Below are positions 61,195 to 64,000 of a stretch of 64,000 nt of DNA, in pieces. Within the stretch, counting starts at the first letter, position 1. Each line of letters opens with the position of its first letter. Under the pieces are notes generated by a model. That model saw only the letters and a program-made list of their open reading frames with translations, did no database searches and was not told the DNA's origin. Origin of the DNA: Streptomyces parvulus (GTDB lineage: Bacteria; Actinomycetota; Actinomycetes; Streptomycetales; Streptomycetaceae); the NCBI RefSeq assembly GCF_014648855.1, contig NZ_BMRX01000003.1:372001-436000 (forward strand), written 5' to 3'. The position numbers were made by a program, and so were the translations under genes.

Positions 61195-62535
61195 ATGAGT
61201 CGAGACATGTCTGACGTGACGGACGCCGTGGCCCGCGTGGTCGAACACGGCCCGGCGGTGCCCGCGATGCTGCTGGCCTCGGTGGCCGCCCTGATCGCCA
61301 CGGCGGGCTTCCACACCCGCTGGTCACGCCGCCACGGCCAGGCGCCGCCCGCGGACGATACCGGCGCCCGGCCACCGACCGGGGAGCGGGGGGCCGGGCC
61401 TCGCGAGGAGGACGCCGGGCCTGCGCGGCCGGCCGGTGCCGGGGAGAGCGCCCTGTGGCGGATGCGGACCACGGTGCGGGACGCGCCCGGTTCGCTGGCC
61501 CGGCTGTGCGCCGCCCTGGCCGAACACCGGGTCGACATCCTGAGCCTCCAGACGCACCCGCTGGCCGAGGGCACGGTGGACGAGTTCCTGCTCCGCGCCC
61601 CGGGCGACCTGACCGGGACCGGACTCGCCGGGGTCGTGTCGGAGGCCGGCGGTGAAGACACGTGGACCGAGCGCGCGGACGCGCACGACCTGGTCGACGC
61701 GCCGACCCGGGTACTGGCCCTGGCCGCCCGCACCGCCCTCGACGCCGCGGAACTGCCGCTGGCGCTCCGCCAGTTGCTGGGCCGTTGCACCATCCGGTCG
61801 CTGCCCGCCACCGCCGGAGCCACGGGCGAGGTGCCGCCGGAGGGCACGCTGGAGGACACCGTGCTGCGGCTGCGCGCCCCGGAGGGCGGGGTGATCAGTG
61901 TGGAGCGGCCGTATCTCCCGTTCACCCCGGCGGAGTTCGCCCGGGTCCGGGCGCTGGTCGAGCTGGACGCGCGGCTCGGTCCCCGGGTCCCGCGCGGCCG
62001 GGACTCGCTGACGCTGGCCGAGGGCCACGACATCATCGTCCGCCGCGCCGACACCCGGGACGTCCCGGCGGCGAAGGCGATGCACGAACGCTGCTCGGCG
62101 CGCACCCTCGGGATGCGCTACCACGGCCCGGTCGGCGACGCCGACCGGTACATGAACCACCTGCTCAGCCCCCGCTTCGGCCGCACCCTCGCCGTGCAGA
62201 CGGCCTCGGGGCGGATCGTGGGCCTCGGCCATCTGCTGTGGGACGGGGACGAGACGGAGGTCGCGCTGCTCGTCGAGGACGCGTGGCAGCGCCGGGGCAT
62301 CGGCGGCGAACTGCTCGGCCGGCTCGTGGCGATGGCCGCCGAGACGGGCTGCGAGAGCGTGTACGCCGTCACCCAGGCGTCCAACACCGGCATGGTCGCC
62401 GCGATGCGCGGCCTGGGCCTCCCCCTCGACTACCAGATCGAGGAGGGGACCCTGGTCGTCACCGCCCGCCTGAACCCGGCCCCCCGCGGCTCCTCCGCGC
62501 CGGTGCCGCACGGGGAGCGGATCGGCGGCGAGTAG
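61195..62535 (+). CDS. ACT-domain/GNAT acetyltransferase fusion with N-terminal membrane helix
   Basis: Protein of 446 residues. A single helix (AMLLASVAALIATAGF, residues 24-39) is followed by an acidic/basic linker, an ACT domain from about residue 87 (MRTTVRDAPGSLARLCAALAEHRVDI) and a C-terminal GNAT domain from about residue 280. The GNAT domain carries the acetyl-CoA loop AWQRRGIGGEL and the late QASNTGMVAAMRGLGL. ACT domains bind amino acids, so the acetyltransferase may be allosterically controlled, like known actinobacterial amino-acid-gated lysine acetylases (family knowledge). A palindrome precedes the start. Confidence 0.88.
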   Translation: MSRDMSDVTDAVARVVEHGPAVPAMLLASVAALIATAGFHTRWSRRHGQAPPADDTGARPPTGERGAGPREEDAGPARPAGAGESALWRMRTTVRDAPGSLARLCAALAEHRVDILSLQTHPLAEGTVDEFLLRAPGDLTGTGLAGVVSEAGGEDTWTERADAHDLVDAPTRVLALAARTALDAAELPLALRQLLGRCTIRSLPATAGATGEVPPEGTLEDTVLRLRAPEGGVISVERPYLPFTPAEFARVRALVELDARLGPRVPRGRDSLTLAEGHDIIVRRADTRDVPAAKAMHERCSARTLGMRYHGPVGDADRYMNHLLSPRFGRTLAVQTASGRIVGLGHLLWDGDETEVALLVEDAWQRRGIGGELLGRLVAMAAETGCESVYAVTQASNTGMVAAMRGLGLPLDYQIEEGTLVVTARLNPAPRGSSAPVPHGERIGGE

Positions 62536-62598
62536 ACGGGCCGACGGCGCCCGGGAGCACCCCGCGGCGCCGTCGGCGCGCCTACGCCCGCCGCACCG

Positions 62599-63822
62599 TC
62601 ACTCGGCGCCCGACAGCGCCTCCCGCAGCGGTATCGCGCCCGGCGCCCGCTCCCCCAGCGCGCGGTCCAGGTCGGCCCAGAGGTCGTCGACGTCCTCCAG
62701 GCCCACCGAGAGCCGCAGCAACCGGTCGCCGACGCCGGCCCCGCGCCGGTCGTCGGCGTCCACGATGCGGTGGCTGATGGACGCCGGGTGCTGGATGAGC
62801 GTGTCGACGCTGCCGAGGCTCACGGCCGGGGTGATCAGGCGGACACGGCCGATGACCTCGTGCGGATCGCCGTGCACCTCGAAGGAGACCATCGCGCCGC
62901 CGATGCGCGGGTAGTGAACGCGCGCCACCCTCGGGTCGGCGGCGAGGCGCGCGACCAGTTCGGCGGCGTTCGCGGAGGCGGCCCGCACCCGCACCGGCAG
63001 GGTGGACAGGCCGCGCAGCAGCAGGTAGCCGGCGAGGGGGTGCAGTACGCCGCCGGTGGCGAAGCGCACCTGCCGCAGCCGCCCGGCGAACTCCTCGTCG
63101 CAGGCGACCACCCCGGCGAGCACGTCGCCGTGGCCGCCGAGGTACTTGGTGGCGCTGTGCAGCACCAGCCGGGCCCCGTGCTCGGCGGGCCGCTGGAGCA
63201 CGGGGGTGGCGAAGGTGTTGTCGACCAGCAGCGGCACCGATCCGCAGGCGTGGGCGACGGCCCTCAGGTCGACCTCGGCCAGCGTGGGGTTGGCCGGTGA
63301 CTCGACCAGCACCAGACCGGTGTCGGGGCGCAGCGCGTCCGCCACACCCGCCGGGTCGGTCCAGGTGACCTCGGACCCCAGCAGCCCGGCGGTCAGCAGG
63401 TGGTCGCTGCAGCCGTACAGGGGCCGGACGGCGACGACGTGCCGCAGCCCCATCGAGCCGCGGACCAGCAGGACGGCGCTCAGGGCGGCCATCCCGCTGG
63501 CGAAGGCGACCGCGGACTCGGTCCCCTCCAGCTTGGCCAGCGCCGTCTCGAAGCGGGCGACGGTGGGGTTGCCGAGCCGCCCGTAGACCGGCGGGCCGTC
63601 GGGCTCCGCGCCGGTGGCGGCGAAGGCGTCGATGCGGGCGGCCTCGCCGCGGCTGTCGTACGACGGATAGGTCGTCGACAGGTCGATGGGCGGGGCGTGC
63701 AGCCCCTGGCCGGCCAGGTCGTCGCGGCCGGCGTGCACGGCCTCGGTGGCCAGGGCCCGGCCGGTGGCGGCGGTGATGCGTACGGCGTCGGAGGGTGACG
63801 TGGGCGTGCGCGCAGAGTCCAT
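62599..63822 (-). CDS. Cys/Met-metabolism PLP enzyme (cystathionine gamma-lyase/synthase type)
   Basis: Protein of 407 residues. PIDLSTTYPSYD, VYGRLGNPTVARFETALAKLEG, and the Schiff-base Lys in LHSATKYLGGHGD identify the trans-sulfuration family. The C-terminal half shows RVARVHYPRIGGAMVSFEV. The usual stretch of about 15-20 residues with HPxHxLAxRQM between the Tyr-Pro and MVSFE is absent, so a loop near the active site is shortened. ATG was preferred to a GTG six codons earlier. It is divergent from an Lrp-type gene 60 bases away, a plausible regulator. Confidence 0.9.
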   Translation of the reverse strand: MDSARTPTSPSDAVRITAATGRALATEAVHAGRDDLAGQGLHAPPIDLSTTYPSYDSRGEAARIDAFAATGAEPDGPPVYGRLGNPTVARFETALAKLEGTESAVAFASGMAALSAVLLVRGSMGLRHVVAVRPLYGCSDHLLTAGLLGSEVTWTDPAGVADALRPDTGLVLVESPANPTLAEVDLRAVAHACGSVPLLVDNTFATPVLQRPAEHGARLVLHSATKYLGGHGDVLAGVVACDEEFAGRLRQVRFATGGVLHPLAGYLLLRGLSTLPVRVRAASANAAELVARLAADPRVARVHYPRIGGAMVSFEVHGDPHEVIGRVRLITPAVSLGSVDTLIQHPASISHRIVDADDRRGAGVGDRLLRLSVGLEDVDDLWADLDRALGERAPGAIPLREALSGAE

Positions 63823-63870
63823 GCCCCCGAGGGTGAACACTCACCGGGCCAACGCGGGGGGCGGCCGTGT

Positions 63871-63876
63871 TACGTT
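63871..63876 (+). promoter_or_regulatory. -10 hexamer of the second Lrp gene
   Basis: TACGTT ends 6 bases before the ATG, a leaderless layout like that of the first Lrp gene in this window. Confidence 0.45.
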
Positions 63877-63882
63877 CGGCAC

Positions 63883-64000
63883 ATGGCCGATTCCGTCGTA
63901 CTGGATCCGGTGGACCTCCATCTGCTGCGGTTGTTGCAGAACGACGCCCGGACCACCTACCGCGACCTCGCCGACCAGGTCGGCGTCGCCCCGTCCACCT
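63883..64000 (+). CDS. Lrp/AsnC-family regulator, cut by window end
   Basis: Only the first 39 residues are visible. They form the Lrp helix-turn-helix start: LDPVDLHLLRLLQNDARTTY followed by RDLADQVGVAPST. It is divergent from the cystathionine gamma-lyase-type gene, as is common for Lrp regulators controlling sulfur amino-acid enzymes. Confidence 0.85.
   Translation, partial: MADSVVLDPVDLHLLRLLQNDARTTYRDLADQVGVAPST

Overview
The window is chromosomal DNA of a Streptomyces or a very close actinomycete. GC is very high, with G/C at third codon positions. GTG and TTG starts are frequent, neighbouring genes are often coupled by ATGA or GTGA overlaps, and several starts sit 6-8 bases behind a -10 hexamer (leaderless type). 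The gene content is also Streptomyces-like: a split biotin locus, a ureABCFGD urease operon, an HATPase/XRE/DUF397 developmental-type regulator trio, an ECF41 sigma factor and a secreted tripeptidyl aminopeptidase. I found no rRNA, tRNA, insertion sequence, CRISPR array or prophage. Replicon-end features are also absent.

Layout. 1-2.8 kb: end of a sodium:solute symporter with its small membrane partner and a LytTR response regulator. 2.9-9.7 kb: Lrp regulator, a guanidine hydrolase plus ornithine aminotransferase (arginine to glutamate semialdehyde), sugar-phosphate isomerase, MHS transporter, acylglycerol-phosphate acyltransferase and a nucleoside-diphosphate-sugar epimerase-like protein. 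9.8-16.1 kb: tripeptidyl aminopeptidase, then the complete urease operon, which carries an unusual 9-bp tandem repeat between ureF and ureG. 16.3-21.1 kb: orphan YefM antitoxin, VOC protein, a ClpP-like protein lacking all three catalytic residues, an NlpC/P60 hydrolase behind a probable c-di-AMP riboswitch, and the HATPase/XRE/DUF397 trio. 21.1-25.6 kb: bioF divergent from bioB-bioA-bioD; BioB has a Cys/His-rich repeat tail. 25.7-32.9 kb: methyltransferase, GNAT, two CorC/HlyC proteins, SGNH hydrolase, purB and a Mug-type DNA glycosylase. 33-37.8 kb: ABC exporter divergent from its probable two-component system, then a ROK regulator. 37.9-41.5 kb: GntR regulator, ECF41 sigma factor with a recognisable target promoter, and two alpha/beta hydrolases.

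The accessory part is 42.3-57.8 kb. On the + strand lie an HD-domain protein, a flavin-dependent halogenase-like protein, a small sigma factor, a protein built of 10-residue Asn-Pro-Leu-Ala-Ala repeats, a UbiB/ABC1 kinase and an O-methyltransferase-like protein. Convergent to it, a compact nine-gene minus-strand operon encodes a membrane protein, a DUF2156 GNAT protein, an acyl-CoA dehydrogenase, a thioester-reductase-like SDR, a class III aminotransferase, an SRPBCC protein, a flavin reductase, a PuuB-like FAD amine oxidase and a WS/DGAT-type acyltransferase. This set can be read as acyl thioester to aldehyde to amine, then oxidation or acylation, with no PKS or NRPS present. It is the best candidate for an undescribed system here. 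The window closes with a MocR/PdxR-type regulator, a Tat-exported PhoD, an ACT-GNAT fusion, a cystathionine gamma-lyase-type enzyme and the start of another Lrp regulator.
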